A stretch of 64,000 nt of DNA from Hungatella sp. UBA4396. Its GTDB lineage: Bacteria; Bacillota; Clostridia; Lachnospirales; Lachnospiraceae. The position numbers and the translations under genes were made by a program. The stretch lies in the NCBI GenBank assembly GCA_002389905.1, contig DGRE01000019.1, forward strand, positions 81,692 through 145,691, written 5' to 3'. Of this stretch, positions 16,212-25,009 are shown piece by piece (the first letter of the stretch is position 1; every line of letters starts with the position of its first letter). The notes beneath the pieces are model-generated. The model worked only from the letters and a program-made list of their open reading frames with translations, did not search any database and was not told the origin of the DNA.

Positions 16212-16961
16212 TTATTGATAATCGCAGACATTTGCCCACCGCTGCAGTAATTCTGCTTCCTGGGGTCTTCTCTTGGACAACTGGGCTGCCGCAACGATGG
16301 GAAGCCATTTCTGAACGTATTTTTTTGCTGTTCCGGTTTTCTTGCAGAACAGATCCATGTACATATCTGCCTTGTTCTGGTCATAGAGGCAGAAAAGTAA
16401 GTAGGTTCTTGCAACATCAGCACTGGCATTGCCCTGAGTGGCATGTACCCAGTCCAGGACGAACATGGTTCCGTCATCCTTTACAATAATGTTGGTTGGG
16501 TTAAAGTCTCCGTGGCACAGCTTTGTGTGCTTTGGCATGCTGTCAAGCTGTGTCCGCATATCGTACACAGTCACATCATTCAATTCTTCTGTATCCATGA
16601 TCTGGCGTGACATCTTATCCTTCAGCTTATTGAGAAGAGGACACTGCTTTGCCATGATGCTTAAGTGAAGATCAACCATCTTTTCCATGTATTCCGGTAA
16701 CTTTTCAGGGTTCTCATCCATGAGCTGCTGGAGGGTCTTGCCTTCAATGAAATCAAAGGTAATGGCCCACTTTCCTTCAAAAACACTGACTTCCAACACC
16801 TTGGGAACGTTGATTCCGCCTACTTCTTCTACACGGGCGGTAATCAGAGCCTCATTTAAAACCTCTGCTTTCGGGAAGTCAGCGTTAAAAACCTTCAGCG
16901 CCTTATCTCCATCACGAAAGACCTTTTTTGTTGCAGTTGTCGCAATTAATTCTGCTGCCAT
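16212..16961 (-). CDS. aminoglycoside phosphotransferase-fold (APH) family kinase
   Basis: A 249-residue kinase-fold protein. The Brenner-type catalytic loop HGDFNPTNII (about residues 164-173) and the metal-binding LDW (about 184-186) are intact. The N-lobe is short. Such stand-alone APH proteins in clostridia act on unknown small substrates (choline, sugar or antibiotic-like); nothing here points to resistance. It is transcribed alone, convergent with the DUF3783 gene, from AT-rich sequence at 16962-17096. Confidence 0.8.
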   Translation of the reverse strand: MAAELIATTATKKVFRDGDKALKVFNADFPKAEVLNEALITARVEEVGGINVPKVLEVSVFEGKWAITFDFIEGKTLQQLMDENPEKLPEYMEKMVDLHLSIMAKQCPLLNKLKDKMSRQIMDTEELNDVTVYDMRTQLDSMPKHTKLCHGDFNPTNIIVKDDGTMFVLDWVHATQGNASADVARTYLLFCLYDQNKADMYMDLFCKKTGTAKKYVQKWLPIVAAAQLSKRRPQEAELLQRWANVCDYQ

Positions 16962-17096
16962 AAAAACCTCTCTCCTTCCATACCATAAGTTTAAAGCAAA
17001 TGATGCATTGACTTGTACCTATATATTACTACATATCCAGTAAAATGTATAGTTAAATTTTTATCAAAGTCTGAAAATCTGCTTTATGGCCTTGAA

Positions 17097-19007
17097 TTAA
17101 AAGCGGAAAACCGCCGCTCCATAGGCAGGAAGGGGGTAGGCAAAGGAGTATTCCTGTCCATCCCATTCCTTGAGGGCAGAGCGGAAGGAGGGGGCTTTTT
17201 CTCCCCGCTTATACAGGCCGTGGCTCTCACTTAAAACAAGAGTAAATCCGCCCCGTTTCGGAACGCCTACCCGGTAATCAGGATAAGCCACAGGGGTGAA
17301 GTTTAATACAAACAGCAGGTTGTTTTTGCGGTCTTTGCCATACCGGATAAAACTAAAGATGCTGTGTTCGCTGTCATTGGCATTTACCCAGGAAAAACCA
17401 TTCCAATCGTAGTCTTTTTCGTAAAGAGCCGGATATTTCTTATAGAGATGGAGAAGATCCCTTACATACTCCTTAAGCTCTCTTCCCAAAGGCTCGTCAG
17501 CCAGATACCAGTCCAGAGCAGTCTTTTCATCCCACTCGTGGAATTGTCCGAAGTCCTGGCCCATAAACAGCAGCTTTTTGCCAGGGTGGCCCAGCATAAA
17601 GGTATAGCCCAGCTTTAAGTTTGAAAACTTATCCTCTAAAAGTCCCGGCATTTTGTTGATCATGGAGCATTTCAAATGGACCACTTCATCGTGGGACAGC
17701 ACCAGAATGTATTTTTCACTGGTAAAATAGGAAAGTCCGAAGGTCATTTTATCGTGATTGAATTTGCGGAAATAGGGGTCCAGCTTCATGTATTCCAGGA
17801 AATCGTGCATCCATCCCATGTTCCATTTGAAGGTAAAGCCAAGGCCCTCCTCTTTGGGCTCTCCCGTGACCTTTGGCCAGGCTGTGGATTCTTCTGCAAT
17901 GACCATGGCGCCGTTTCCCCGCTCCTTCATCACGCTGTTTAAGTGCTTGAAAAATTCAACGGCTTCCAGACTTTCATTACCGCCCCTGCTGTTAGGAACC
18001 CATTGTCCGCTATCTCTTCCATAGTCCAGGTAGAGCATGGAGGCCACTGCATCCACACGGAGTCCGTCCACGTGGAATTTTTCCACCCAGTAAAGGGCGT
18101 TGGCAATGAGGAAGTTGCTGACCTCAAACTTGCTGTAGTCAAAAACCTTGGTTCCCCAGTCCGGATGCTCTCCCTTTCTCGGGTCCGCATATTCGTAACA
18201 GGGCTCCCCGTCAAAGTCAGCCAGCCCGTGGGCATCCCTTGGGAAATGGGCGGGAACCCAGTCTAAAATCACTCCGATCCCTTTTCTGTGCATATAGTCC
18301 ACAAAATACATAAACTCCTCAGGTGTTCCATACCTGGAGGTGGGAGCAAAGTAGCCTGTCACCTGATAACCCCAGGAGCCATCGTAAGGATGCTCCGCAA
18401 TTCCCATTAATTCCACATGGGTATAACCCATTTCTGATATGTAATCCGCCAGCTCATGAGCCGCCTCCACATAGGTGTAAAACCCGTCTTTTTCTTCCCG
18501 GTTTTTCTTCTTCCAGGAACCTAAGTGGACTTCATAAATGCTGACAGGTCCCTCTAACAGAGCATTGGCCTTCCGTTTTTCCAGCCAGGTGCTGTCTCTC
18601 CACTTAAATCCTGATAAATCAGTTGTAACGGAAGCTGTCTGGGGACGGTATTCCCCGTGAGCCGCATAGGGATCGGCTTTAAAAAGTATCTTCCCGCTCT
18701 TTGTGGTGATGGCAAACTTATACAGTTCCCCCACGCCAACGCCGGGAACAAAGGCTTCCCAGATTCCTGAGTCAGCCAGCAGGTCCATAGGAGTGGTGTC
18801 CGGATTCCAGCCGTTAAAGTCGCCTGCAACCCCTACCTGCTCTGCATGAGGGGCCCAGACTGCAAAGTACATCCCGTCTTTTCCTTTATAGGTTCTTGGA
18901 TGAGCTCCCAGTTTTTCATAAATTTCATAATGCTTTCCATTGTTGTAAAGATACCGGTCTACCTCTGTAAAAAAGCCTGTTCCGATTTCCTTTTTCTTCT
19001 CTGCCAT
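17097..19007 (-). CDS. glgB: 1,4-alpha-glucan branching enzyme
   Basis: A 636-residue GH13 enzyme that introduces alpha-1,6 branches into glycogen. A CBM48-type N-terminal domain (about 30-130, with FAVWAPHAEQVGVAGDFNGW, 20 residues) is followed by the catalytic barrel: WVPAHFP, nucleophile region DGLRVDAVASM (D319), acid/base motif AEES at about 371-374, and LSHDEVV. The C-terminal beta domain ends at AVFRF. It starts 4 nt after the amylase gene in a yaaL-amylase-glgB operon, on the opposite strand from glgC-glgD. Confidence 0.95.
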   Translation of the reverse strand: MAEKKKEIGTGFFTEVDRYLYNNGKHYEIYEKLGAHPRTYKGKDGMYFAVWAPHAEQVGVAGDFNGWNPDTTPMDLLADSGIWEAFVPGVGVGELYKFAITTKSGKILFKADPYAAHGEYRPQTASVTTDLSGFKWRDSTWLEKRKANALLEGPVSIYEVHLGSWKKKNREEKDGFYTYVEAAHELADYISEMGYTHVELMGIAEHPYDGSWGYQVTGYFAPTSRYGTPEEFMYFVDYMHRKGIGVILDWVPAHFPRDAHGLADFDGEPCYEYADPRKGEHPDWGTKVFDYSKFEVSNFLIANALYWVEKFHVDGLRVDAVASMLYLDYGRDSGQWVPNSRGGNESLEAVEFFKHLNSVMKERGNGAMVIAEESTAWPKVTGEPKEEGLGFTFKWNMGWMHDFLEYMKLDPYFRKFNHDKMTFGLSYFTSEKYILVLSHDEVVHLKCSMINKMPGLLEDKFSNLKLGYTFMLGHPGKKLLFMGQDFGQFHEWDEKTALDWYLADEPLGRELKEYVRDLLHLYKKYPALYEKDYDWNGFSWVNANDSEHSIFSFIRYGKDRKNNLLFVLNFTPVAYPDYRVGVPKRGGFTLVLSESHGLYKRGEKAPSFRSALKEWDGQEYSFAYPLPAYGAAVFRF

Positions 19008-19011
19008 ATGC

Positions 19012-20346
19012 TCACCCCTCCATGATTTTTAATATTACACCCCGGTTTGCCGGAATGGTTAACTGGATTTTCTGATCCCTTATAGGGTATTGCCCCCCGC
19101 TGAGAAGATCCACAGCAATGTCCCCTTGTGACGGACACGCGATCTGCACAAATGCTTCCTTGTCATCGTTGTTGACTGCTGTGACAAGGACTTGCCCTTC
19201 GTAAAACCTGGCAAAGGCATACTGCCTGTTGGTGAGAAGCAGCTCCTGATACCGCCCTCCGTGAAAATGGGGATTTTCTTTGTGAATCTGTCCCAGCCTG
19301 CCGATCAAACCGGACAGAGAATTGGCTTTTGCTTCCCTGTCTGAATTGGAAATGGCCGGGCGAAGAGCAGAATCATCCCAATTGGTCCGTTTTCCTTCTA
19401 TTCCGAATTCACTGCCATAATAGACAGAGGGAATTCCCGGAAGGGTAAATAATAAAGTGTAAACCGGATATAGATGCTCCCGGTTCTGCAGCTTGCTGGC
19501 AATCCGGTCCTCATCGTGATTGTCCACAAAGGTATAAAGCTGAAGCCCTAAGGGGTCAAGCCGTTTTACGTTGTGGGCAATTTCAAAGTAATTGTGATCG
19601 TTGTGGCCGGAATAAATGCTCTTATGTAATTCGTAATTGGTGACAGAATGGAGCATGGAGTCATTGACCCATCTGCCGTAATCTCCGTGTATCACCTCGC
19701 CCATGAGCCAGAAGTCTTCCTTCATCCGGCTTGTCTCGTCCCGCAGCTCCTTCATAAATCCAAAGTCCAGAACATTGGCACAGTCTAAGCGGATGCCGTC
19801 AATGTCAAAGGACTGAATCCAGAATTGTATGGTGTCGAATAAATACTGCTTTACCATGGGGTTATAAAGATTGAGACAGGGAAGCTCATAATGCCCCTGC
19901 CAGGCTTCGTATCCAAAGGAATCCCCAAGAGGGCTGCTTCCTCCGAAGCTGACTCCCTTATACCAGTCCTTGTAAGAGGACTGCTCTCTGTTTTTCACAA
20001 TGTCCTGAAACGCAAAAAAGTCTCTTCCAGTGTGATTGAACACACCATCGACCACCACCTTGATTACTGCCTCGTGGCAGAGGGCTGTAAATTTCTGAAA
20101 GCCCTCCTGGCTTCCCAGGCGGCGGTCCACCATCCGGTAATCGCGGGTATCGTATCCGTGGGTAGAGGATTCAAACAGTGGCCCAATGTAGATCGCATTG
20201 CACCCAAGGGAATGGATATGGGGAATCCACTGTTCCAGCTCTCCAAAATGGCCGGTGACAGAGATTTCCCTGTTTTCCTTCGGTGCTCCCACAAGTCCCA
20301 GGGGATAGATGTGATAAAACACTCCCCCTTCATACCACTTGCTCAT
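19012..20346 (-). CDS. GH13 alpha-amylase family protein
   Basis: A 444-residue cytoplasmic glycoside hydrolase (no signal peptide). Conserved GH13 regions are DGVFNHTG, DGIRLDCANV (nucleophile Asp), MGEVIHGDY (acid Glu) and FVDNHDEDR, and the C-terminal beta domain is short. It is probably an intracellular maltodextrin- or cyclodextrin-type hydrolase working with GlgB on glycogen. The frame is open to 20460, but GGAGGA before ATG 20346 and the gene upstream (20378-20596) fix the start. Confidence 0.88.
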   Translation of the reverse strand: MSKWYEGGVFYHIYPLGLVGAPKENREISVTGHFGELEQWIPHIHSLGCNAIYIGPLFESSTHGYDTRDYRMVDRRLGSQEGFQKFTALCHEAVIKVVVDGVFNHTGRDFFAFQDIVKNREQSSYKDWYKGVSFGGSSPLGDSFGYEAWQGHYELPCLNLYNPMVKQYLFDTIQFWIQSFDIDGIRLDCANVLDFGFMKELRDETSRMKEDFWLMGEVIHGDYGRWVNDSMLHSVTNYELHKSIYSGHNDHNYFEIAHNVKRLDPLGLQLYTFVDNHDEDRIASKLQNREHLYPVYTLLFTLPGIPSVYYGSEFGIEGKRTNWDDSALRPAISNSDREAKANSLSGLIGRLGQIHKENPHFHGGRYQELLLTNRQYAFARFYEGQVLVTAVNNDDKEAFVQIACPSQGDIAVDLLSGGQYPIRDQKIQLTIPANRGVILKIMEG

Positions 20347-20377
20347 ATACTTATCCTCCGGTTTCTGGTAATGTACC

Positions 20378-20596
20378 TTATACCTCCCTGCTTTTAAAGC
20401 GGCGAAGGAGGAACTGATAACGCAATTGTGCTGCGTTAAGTTCGTAAATGTAACAATCAATCAGGGTTGGGTCAACAACCTGCTCAAAGTGATTTCTGGC
20501 GGAATCGATAGCGGTTTTGGAACGTTCGATCTCACATCTTAAATTCCATTCGTCTTCCGATGGAGCCAAATGTTTTTTTAAAAGCCCGTTTTTCAT
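20378..20596 (-). CDS. DUF2508 (YaaL-like) protein
   Basis: A 72-residue helical protein with the DUF2508 pattern VDPTLIDCYIYELNAAQLRY (20 residues, about 41-60). In Bacillus yaaL lies between recR and bofA near the origin; here it is 39 kb away from recR in this window and heads the amylase-glgB operon. The ribosome site GGAGA is 7-8 nt from the ATG. Function is unknown. Confidence 0.75.
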   Translation of the reverse strand: MKNGLLKKHLAPSEDEWNLRCEIERSKTAIDSARNHFEQVVDPTLIDCYIYELNAAQLRYQFLLRRFKSREV

Positions 20597-20736
20597 ATTG
20601 TCATCTCCAGATTCATATTTTTATACCAGGCCCTCTTTGACCAGCCACAGGCTGTCCGGACCTTTTTATACCTGTAAGGTTTAGTATATCTGGAAAATGC
20701 CACTTTATTCATAAATTACCTGTATAATTTTTGATT

Positions 20737-21117
20737 TTATGAAATACGGCCTGAAAGCCCCTGTAAAAACTGCCCCAGGGAGTAGAGCTTTTGTGTGCTG
20801 TCCCCAATGGTGAGGTAATAATAATTGGCTGTCCCCTCCTGGCGGACATCAATAAGGCCCGCATCTTTTAAAATTTTCAGATGATGGGAGACAGCAGGGC
20901 GTGACAGCCTGGTCTGCTCCGTGATCTCCTTTACGTTCATTCCTTGTTTTTTTGAGGCTGTGCAGACGCTGATTACGCCTGACATATCATTTCCCAGGCT
21001 GTCATAAAGGCCTGTCCGTGCAAGGGCTGAAATAATGGTCAGGCGGACCTCATCTCCCAGGGCGATAAAAAGAGGCATGCAATCCTGAAAAAGTTTATTA
21101 AAATCCTGGGCCTCCAA
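20737..21117 (-). CDS. ArsR family winged-helix regulator
   Basis: A 126-residue repressor-type protein. The wHTH core spans about residues 55-105 (VKEITEQTRLSRPAVSHHLKILKDAGLI, in part). No CxC metal-binding motif is present in the recognition region; the only Cys residues are C13 and C52, so a metal sensor is not obvious. The start is TTG at 21117, ten bases after a strong AAAGGAGGG. It is transcribed divergently from the Tad pilus locus, so it may control that locus or itself; this is inference. Confidence 0.85.
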   Translation of the reverse strand: MEAQDFNKLFQDCMPLFIALGDEVRLTIISALARTGLYDSLGNDMSGVISVCTASKKQGMNVKEITEQTRLSRPAVSHHLKILKDAGLIDVRQEGTANYYYLTIGDSTQKLYSLGQFLQGLSGRIS

Positions 21118-21159
21118 CGGTGAAATCCCTCCTTTGGTTTAAAAAGATAAACTAATTAC

Positions 21160-21188
21160 ATTCTACCATCCGGAGCAAAGAACGTCAA
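21160..21188 (-). promoter_or_regulatory. promoter of the arsR-like gene
   Basis: On the minus strand: TTGACG, 17 nt, TAGAAT. Confidence 0.75.
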
Positions 21189-21339
21189 TGTTTTCGGGGA
21201 GAAAAATTGTAATATATGCTGTAAAAAAACTAAAAAATAAGAAAAATTTGTTCAAAATATAAAAAACAGGAGAGGAATCCCAATAATTAGGAAGGCTTTG
21301 GGAAAAGGCGATGTATACAATATTTTCTGGAAAAAACTG

Positions 21340-21368
21340 TTGACATCAGCTGGTATCTTGTGCATAAT
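21340..21368 (+). promoter_or_regulatory. promoter of the Tad pilus locus
   Basis: TTGACA (21340-21345), 17 nt, CATAAT (21363-21368). It lies about 120 nt before the first pilus gene and downstream of the divergent arsR promoter. Confidence 0.7.
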
Positions 21369-21489
21369 AAAGGCACATTCATGTATGCTTTCTGCGTACA
21401 TTCTTTGGTATCATTTTTATTATTCCAAAGCTGATATTCCAGCAAAAAATTCCAGGACTTATATTTTTAAAAAGAGGGGGAGTGATTGT

Positions 21490-22026
21490 ATCGTCAGACA
21501 TGTTATTTTGCTGCTCATTTTAGGGGCAGGGGCTTATTTTGATGTCCGGGAACACCGGATTCCCAACTGGCTGGTGCTGTCGGGGTTTATAAGCGGTATT
21601 CTGCTGGACCTTCTCCGGTCAGCGGAGGTGTTAAAGGGCACTGTTTTCTGGCAGATACTGTTTCTGTTCTGCTTTAAATTTGCCGCAGCCTCAGCCGTAT
21701 TTTTCCCCCTCTTTCTCTGCCGGATGATAGGGGCGGGCGATATTAAGGCCATTGGGCTGATTGTTGCCTATCTGGGCCCTGTAGCCGGTGCTGCAGCTCT
21801 TTTGCCCGGACTTTTCATAGGCGCTGTCTGGTCCTTTGCTAAGATGGCTGCAAAGGGCATTCTGTTCAAACGTTTATCCTATTTTTGGGATTATGTAAAA
21901 CGTGTGCGCCAGACGGGCAGATTTACAGCGTATTACAGTTCTGCCAGAGACGGCCATGAGATCGTCATACCTTTAGGCCTGTGTCTCTTCCTGGGAATGC
22001 TGGTTTACATCATATTACTGTATTAG
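21490..22026 (+). CDS. prepilin peptidase, A24 family (first of two in the Tad locus)
   Basis: About 178 residues, an integral membrane aspartic peptidase of TadV/CpaA type. The two catalytic aspartates are in AYFDVREHRIPNW (D18 by this numbering) and GAGD (D84). It would process Flp pilin and pseudopilins. The start is uncertain: a good ribosome site GAGGGGGAG (21474-21482) points to an in-frame ATC at 21490. The nearest in-frame canonical starts are TTG 21508 (too far, shortens the first membrane helix) and ATG 21385 (adds 35 residues that do not look coding). Confidence 0.8.
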   Translation: MVRHVILLLILGAGAYFDVREHRIPNWLVLSGFISGILLDLLRSAEVLKGTVFWQILFLFCFKFAAASAVFFPLFLCRMIGAGDIKAIGLIVAYLGPVAGAAALLPGLFIGAVWSFAKMAAKGILFKRLSYFWDYVKRVRQTGRFTAYYSSARDGHEIVIPLGLCLFLGMLVYIILLY

Positions 22027-22040
22027 AAGGAGGTTTTCAT

Positions 22041-23042
22041 TTGGCAAAAAAAGTGATGGCAGTTTATGATCCGGACCCTGTCTATGGGGAACGGCTTGCA
22101 GAATATGTCAGCCATAGGGGGCAGGTTCCTTTTTCCGTTACGGCATTTACCTCCCTGGAGAGACTGAAGGCTTATGCCAGGGACCACGAAATTGAGCTGC
22201 TGCTGATCCACTCCTCTGTTCCGGCAGAGGAGGCGGAGAAAATAGGAGCAGCAAGGGTGATCCGGCTGGCCGGTGAGGAAGAGGAATATGAGGAAGGAGG
22301 GCCTGTGCAGATTTATAAATATCAGGCTGCGGACAGCATGATGCGGGAGGTGATGGCCTGTTACTGCTCGGCAGAAGGAGAGCCGGTATTTGCCGGAGTG
22401 TCGGGAACGGGACGGATCATTGGCATCTATTCCCCGGTAAACCGGTGCTTAAAGACCTCCCTTGCCTTGACCATGGGCCAGCTGATGGCCAGGGATTTAA
22501 AGGTGCTGTATTTGAATCTGGAGGATTGCTCCGGACTGAAACGTCTGACAGGAGAAGAATACAGGGGAGGCCTGTCAGAGCTTTTGTATTATTACAGTCA
22601 GAATGAGTTTAACTGGGGACGCTTAGGCTCTCTCGTTTACACCTGGGGAGATCTGGATTACGTGCCTCCGGTCCGCTATCCTGAGGACCTTTTCCAGGTG
22701 ACGGCTCAGTCAATGGCGGATCTGGTGGAGAGGATTGCCAGAGAGAGTACCTATGAAGCAGTGATTTTAGACCTGGGCCAGTTCGGGGCAAAGGCTCTGG
22801 AGGTGCTTGAAATCTGCGATGTGGTGTATATGCCGGTGAAGGAGGACTGCGTCTCCGCGGCAAAGATTGAGGAATTCGAGGAATACCTGGTTTCCTCCGG
22901 TCATGAACCGTTAAAAAGCCGCATTCAGAAGCTGAAGCTTCCCTATCACTGCAGCCCGGGAAGGAAGGACAATTACTTAGAGCAGCTTCTATGGGGAGAG
23001 CTGGGAGATTACACAAGACAGCTTTTAAGGAAGCAGCCGTAA
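22041..23042 (+). CDS. tadZ: TadZ/CpaE-like pilus localisation ATPase (degenerate)
   Basis: A 333-residue protein with an N-terminal receiver-like domain (about 1-105) without a clear phosphoacceptor pattern, and a MinD/ParA-type C-terminal domain. The deviant Walker A region reads SPVNRCLKTS (131-140), lacking the usual KGGxGKT glycines, and Walker B is VILDLGQ. TadZ places the pilus machine at its assembly site. The start is TTG 22041, seven bases after AGAAGGAGG; the locus continues without gaps. Confidence 0.82.
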   Translation: MAKKVMAVYDPDPVYGERLAEYVSHRGQVPFSVTAFTSLERLKAYARDHEIELLLIHSSVPAEEAEKIGAARVIRLAGEEEEYEEGGPVQIYKYQAADSMMREVMACYCSAEGEPVFAGVSGTGRIIGIYSPVNRCLKTSLALTMGQLMARDLKVLYLNLEDCSGLKRLTGEEYRGGLSELLYYYSQNEFNWGRLGSLVYTWGDLDYVPPVRYPEDLFQVTAQSMADLVERIARESTYEAVILDLGQFGAKALEVLEICDVVYMPVKEDCVSAAKIEEFEEYLVSSGHEPLKSRIQKLKLPYHCSPGRKDNYLEQLLWGELGDYTRQLLRKQP

Positions 23043-23053
23043 GGAGGACAAGG

Positions 23054-24277
23054 ATGGACGAGGAACAGAGGAGAAGACTCCGGGAAGACATTATGAGGGA
23101 GCTGGACGAAAGGCAGGCGGTAAGTGATAATGAGCTGTATGATATGATAGACCGGCGCCTTTTGGACCAGGGGCAGAACAGTTTTCTGCCTTTAAAGGAC
23201 CAGGTCTGGCTCCGGAGCAGGCTTTTTGACTCCTTCCGGCGTTTAGGGGCTCTTCAGGAGCTGGTGGATGACAGGGACATTTCTGAGATTATGGTAAATG
23301 GGGCAGACCGCATCTTTGTGGAGAGAAAGGGACATATGGCCCGGTGGGAAAAGTCCTTTGACAGCCAGGAGCAGCTGGAGGATACCATACAGCAGATCGT
23401 CAGCAGGGTAAACCGCACGGTCAATGTGTCAAGGCCCATTGCCGATGCCAGACTGCCGGATGGCTCCAGGGTTCATGTGGTGCTTCCGCCCATTGCTTTG
23501 GACGGCCCTGCGGTGACCATAAGAAAGTTCCCGGAGCCCATTACCATGGCAGGACTTCTGACTCTTGGCTCGGTCACCAAAGAGGCGGCAGCTTTTTTGA
23601 AATCCATTGTGGAGGCAGGATATAATATTTTCATCAGCGGCGGGACTAATTCGGGGAAGAGTACTTTTCTCAATGCCCTTTCTGCTTATATTCCTCAGGA
23701 TGAGAGAATTGTGACCATAGAGGATTCCGCAGAGCTTCAGATCACCCATATTCCCAATCTGGTGCGCCTTGAAACCAGGGAAGCCAATGGAGAGGGAGAA
23801 GGGGAGATCACCATTGGGGACTTGATCAGAGCATCCCTTCGAATGAATCCTTCTCGAATTATTGTGGGAGAGGTGAGGGGAAAGGAGGCTCTGGACATGA
23901 TATCTGCCATGAATACGGGACATGACGGAAGCCTCAGCACGGGACATGGCAACAGCCCCAGAGACATGCTGTCCAGGCTGGAAACCATGGTGCTGATGGG
24001 AGCGGATATTCCTCTTGCAGCAGTCAGAAGCCAGATCGGGGCGGCCATTAATATTCTGATACATCTGGGGCGCTTGCGGGATAAGAGCAGGAGAATTTTG
24101 TCCATTGCGGAGGTGGCTGGCTATGAAAACGGAGAAATCAGGCTCAATACCCTATTCCGGTTTGAAGAAGACGAAGAAAACCGGGAAGGAACAAAAGGGG
24201 TGCAGGGGAGCCTTAAAAAGGTGGGAAGCCTTCAAAACACCGAAAAGCTTAAAGCAGCAGGCATTACAATACGATAA
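23054..24277 (+). CDS. cpaF: Tad pilus assembly ATPase TadA/CpaF
   Basis: A 407-residue type II/IV secretion ATPase. The N-terminal domain carries ISEIMVNGADRIFVE. Walker A GGTNSGKST is at 196-204, the Asp box DERIVTIEDSAEL, Walker B RIIVGEV at about 268-274, and the His-box region TGHDGSLSTGHGN follows. It powers pilus extension (and probably retraction) at the membrane. The C-terminal tail ending QNTEKLKAAGI is typical of clostridial homologues. Start ATG 23054 comes after AAGGAGG. Its last 155 nt overlap the next gene in another frame. Confidence 0.95.
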   Translation: MDEEQRRRLREDIMRELDERQAVSDNELYDMIDRRLLDQGQNSFLPLKDQVWLRSRLFDSFRRLGALQELVDDRDISEIMVNGADRIFVERKGHMARWEKSFDSQEQLEDTIQQIVSRVNRTVNVSRPIADARLPDGSRVHVVLPPIALDGPAVTIRKFPEPITMAGLLTLGSVTKEAAAFLKSIVEAGYNIFISGGTNSGKSTFLNALSAYIPQDERIVTIEDSAELQITHIPNLVRLETREANGEGEGEITIGDLIRASLRMNPSRIIVGEVRGKEALDMISAMNTGHDGSLSTGHGNSPRDMLSRLETMVLMGADIPLAAVRSQIGAAINILIHLGRLRDKSRRILSIAEVAGYENGEIRLNTLFRFEEDEENREGTKGVQGSLKKVGSLQNTEKLKAAGITIR

Positions 24278-25001
24278 ATACATTCTGACACCGGCTCAAT
24301 GGTGTTTGTACGGACTTCAGGGCGTGGCAGCAGGCGGGCTGTTCGCTTATGTCTTCTACCGCAGCATCGCAGCATTTCTCATATTTCTTCCATTTGGAAT
24401 TATTTTTCCCATAATAAAAAGAAGAGAATTAAAAGAAAAAAGACTTCAAAAGCTGAATCTGGAATTTAAAGAAGGGATTTTACTTCTGTCCTCCTTTTTA
24501 AGTGCCGGTTATTCGGTGGAAAATGCATTTTCCTCCTCTGTCAGAGAATTGAAGCTGCTGTATGGAGAGGAAGGGCTGATTTCCATGGAGTTTGGCCATA
24601 TTGCAGGCCAGATTCGGATGAACCGCTCTGTAGAACAGGCCCTTTTGGAATTTGCCGGACGAAGCGGCCTTGACGATGTGAAAAACTTTGCGGAAGTGTT
24701 TGCGGCGGCAAAGCGAAGCGGAGGGGAGTTGGTTTCCATCATCAGCCGGACAGCTTCTGTAATCCGGGATAAGGTTCAGGTGAGGCAGGAAATTTTAACT
24801 ATGACGGCATCTAAGCAGTTTGAACAGAAGATCATGAATGCGATCCCCTTTTTCATCGTCCTTTACATTGATATGACGTCACCGGGCTTTTTTGATCTGA
24901 TGTATGGAACAGGTGTGGGAAGAATTCTCATGACAGCTTGTATGGCAGCTTACATAGCCGCATTTGTTATTGCCAGAAGAATTATGCAGATTGAGATATA
25001 G
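24123..25001 (+). CDS. tadB: Tad platform protein TadB (type II secretion F domain)
   Basis: A 292-residue inner-membrane protein. A Lys-rich cytoplasmic start of about 50 residues is encoded within the overlap with the ATPase gene, followed by two membrane helices (about 65-105), the T2SF helical domain (about 115-235, with LLSSFLSAGYSVENAF) and C-terminal membrane helices. GGAGGTGG six bases before ATG 24123 supports the overlapped start. It anchors the ATPase and guides pilin assembly with TadC. Confidence 0.9.
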   Translation: MKTEKSGSIPYSGLKKTKKTGKEQKGCRGALKRWEAFKTPKSLKQQALQYDKYILTPAQWCLYGLQGVAAGGLFAYVFYRSIAAFLIFLPFGIIFPIIKRRELKEKRLQKLNLEFKEGILLLSSFLSAGYSVENAFSSSVRELKLLYGEEGLISMEFGHIAGQIRMNRSVEQALLEFAGRSGLDDVKNFAEVFAAAKRSGGELVSIISRTASVIRDKVQVRQEILTMTASKQFEQKIMNAIPFFIVLYIDMTSPGFFDLMYGTGVGRILMTACMAAYIAAFVIARRIMQIEI

Positions 25002-25009
25002 GAGGGAGC

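Noticed and set aside
16212..16961. Antibiotic resistance phosphotransferase
   Set aside because: The APH fold is shared by many housekeeping kinases, and there is no mobile context or close match to a resistance enzyme that I can recognise.
23429..24064. 211-codon open frame on the minus strand
   Set aside because: It is the antisense shadow of the pilus ATPase gene.
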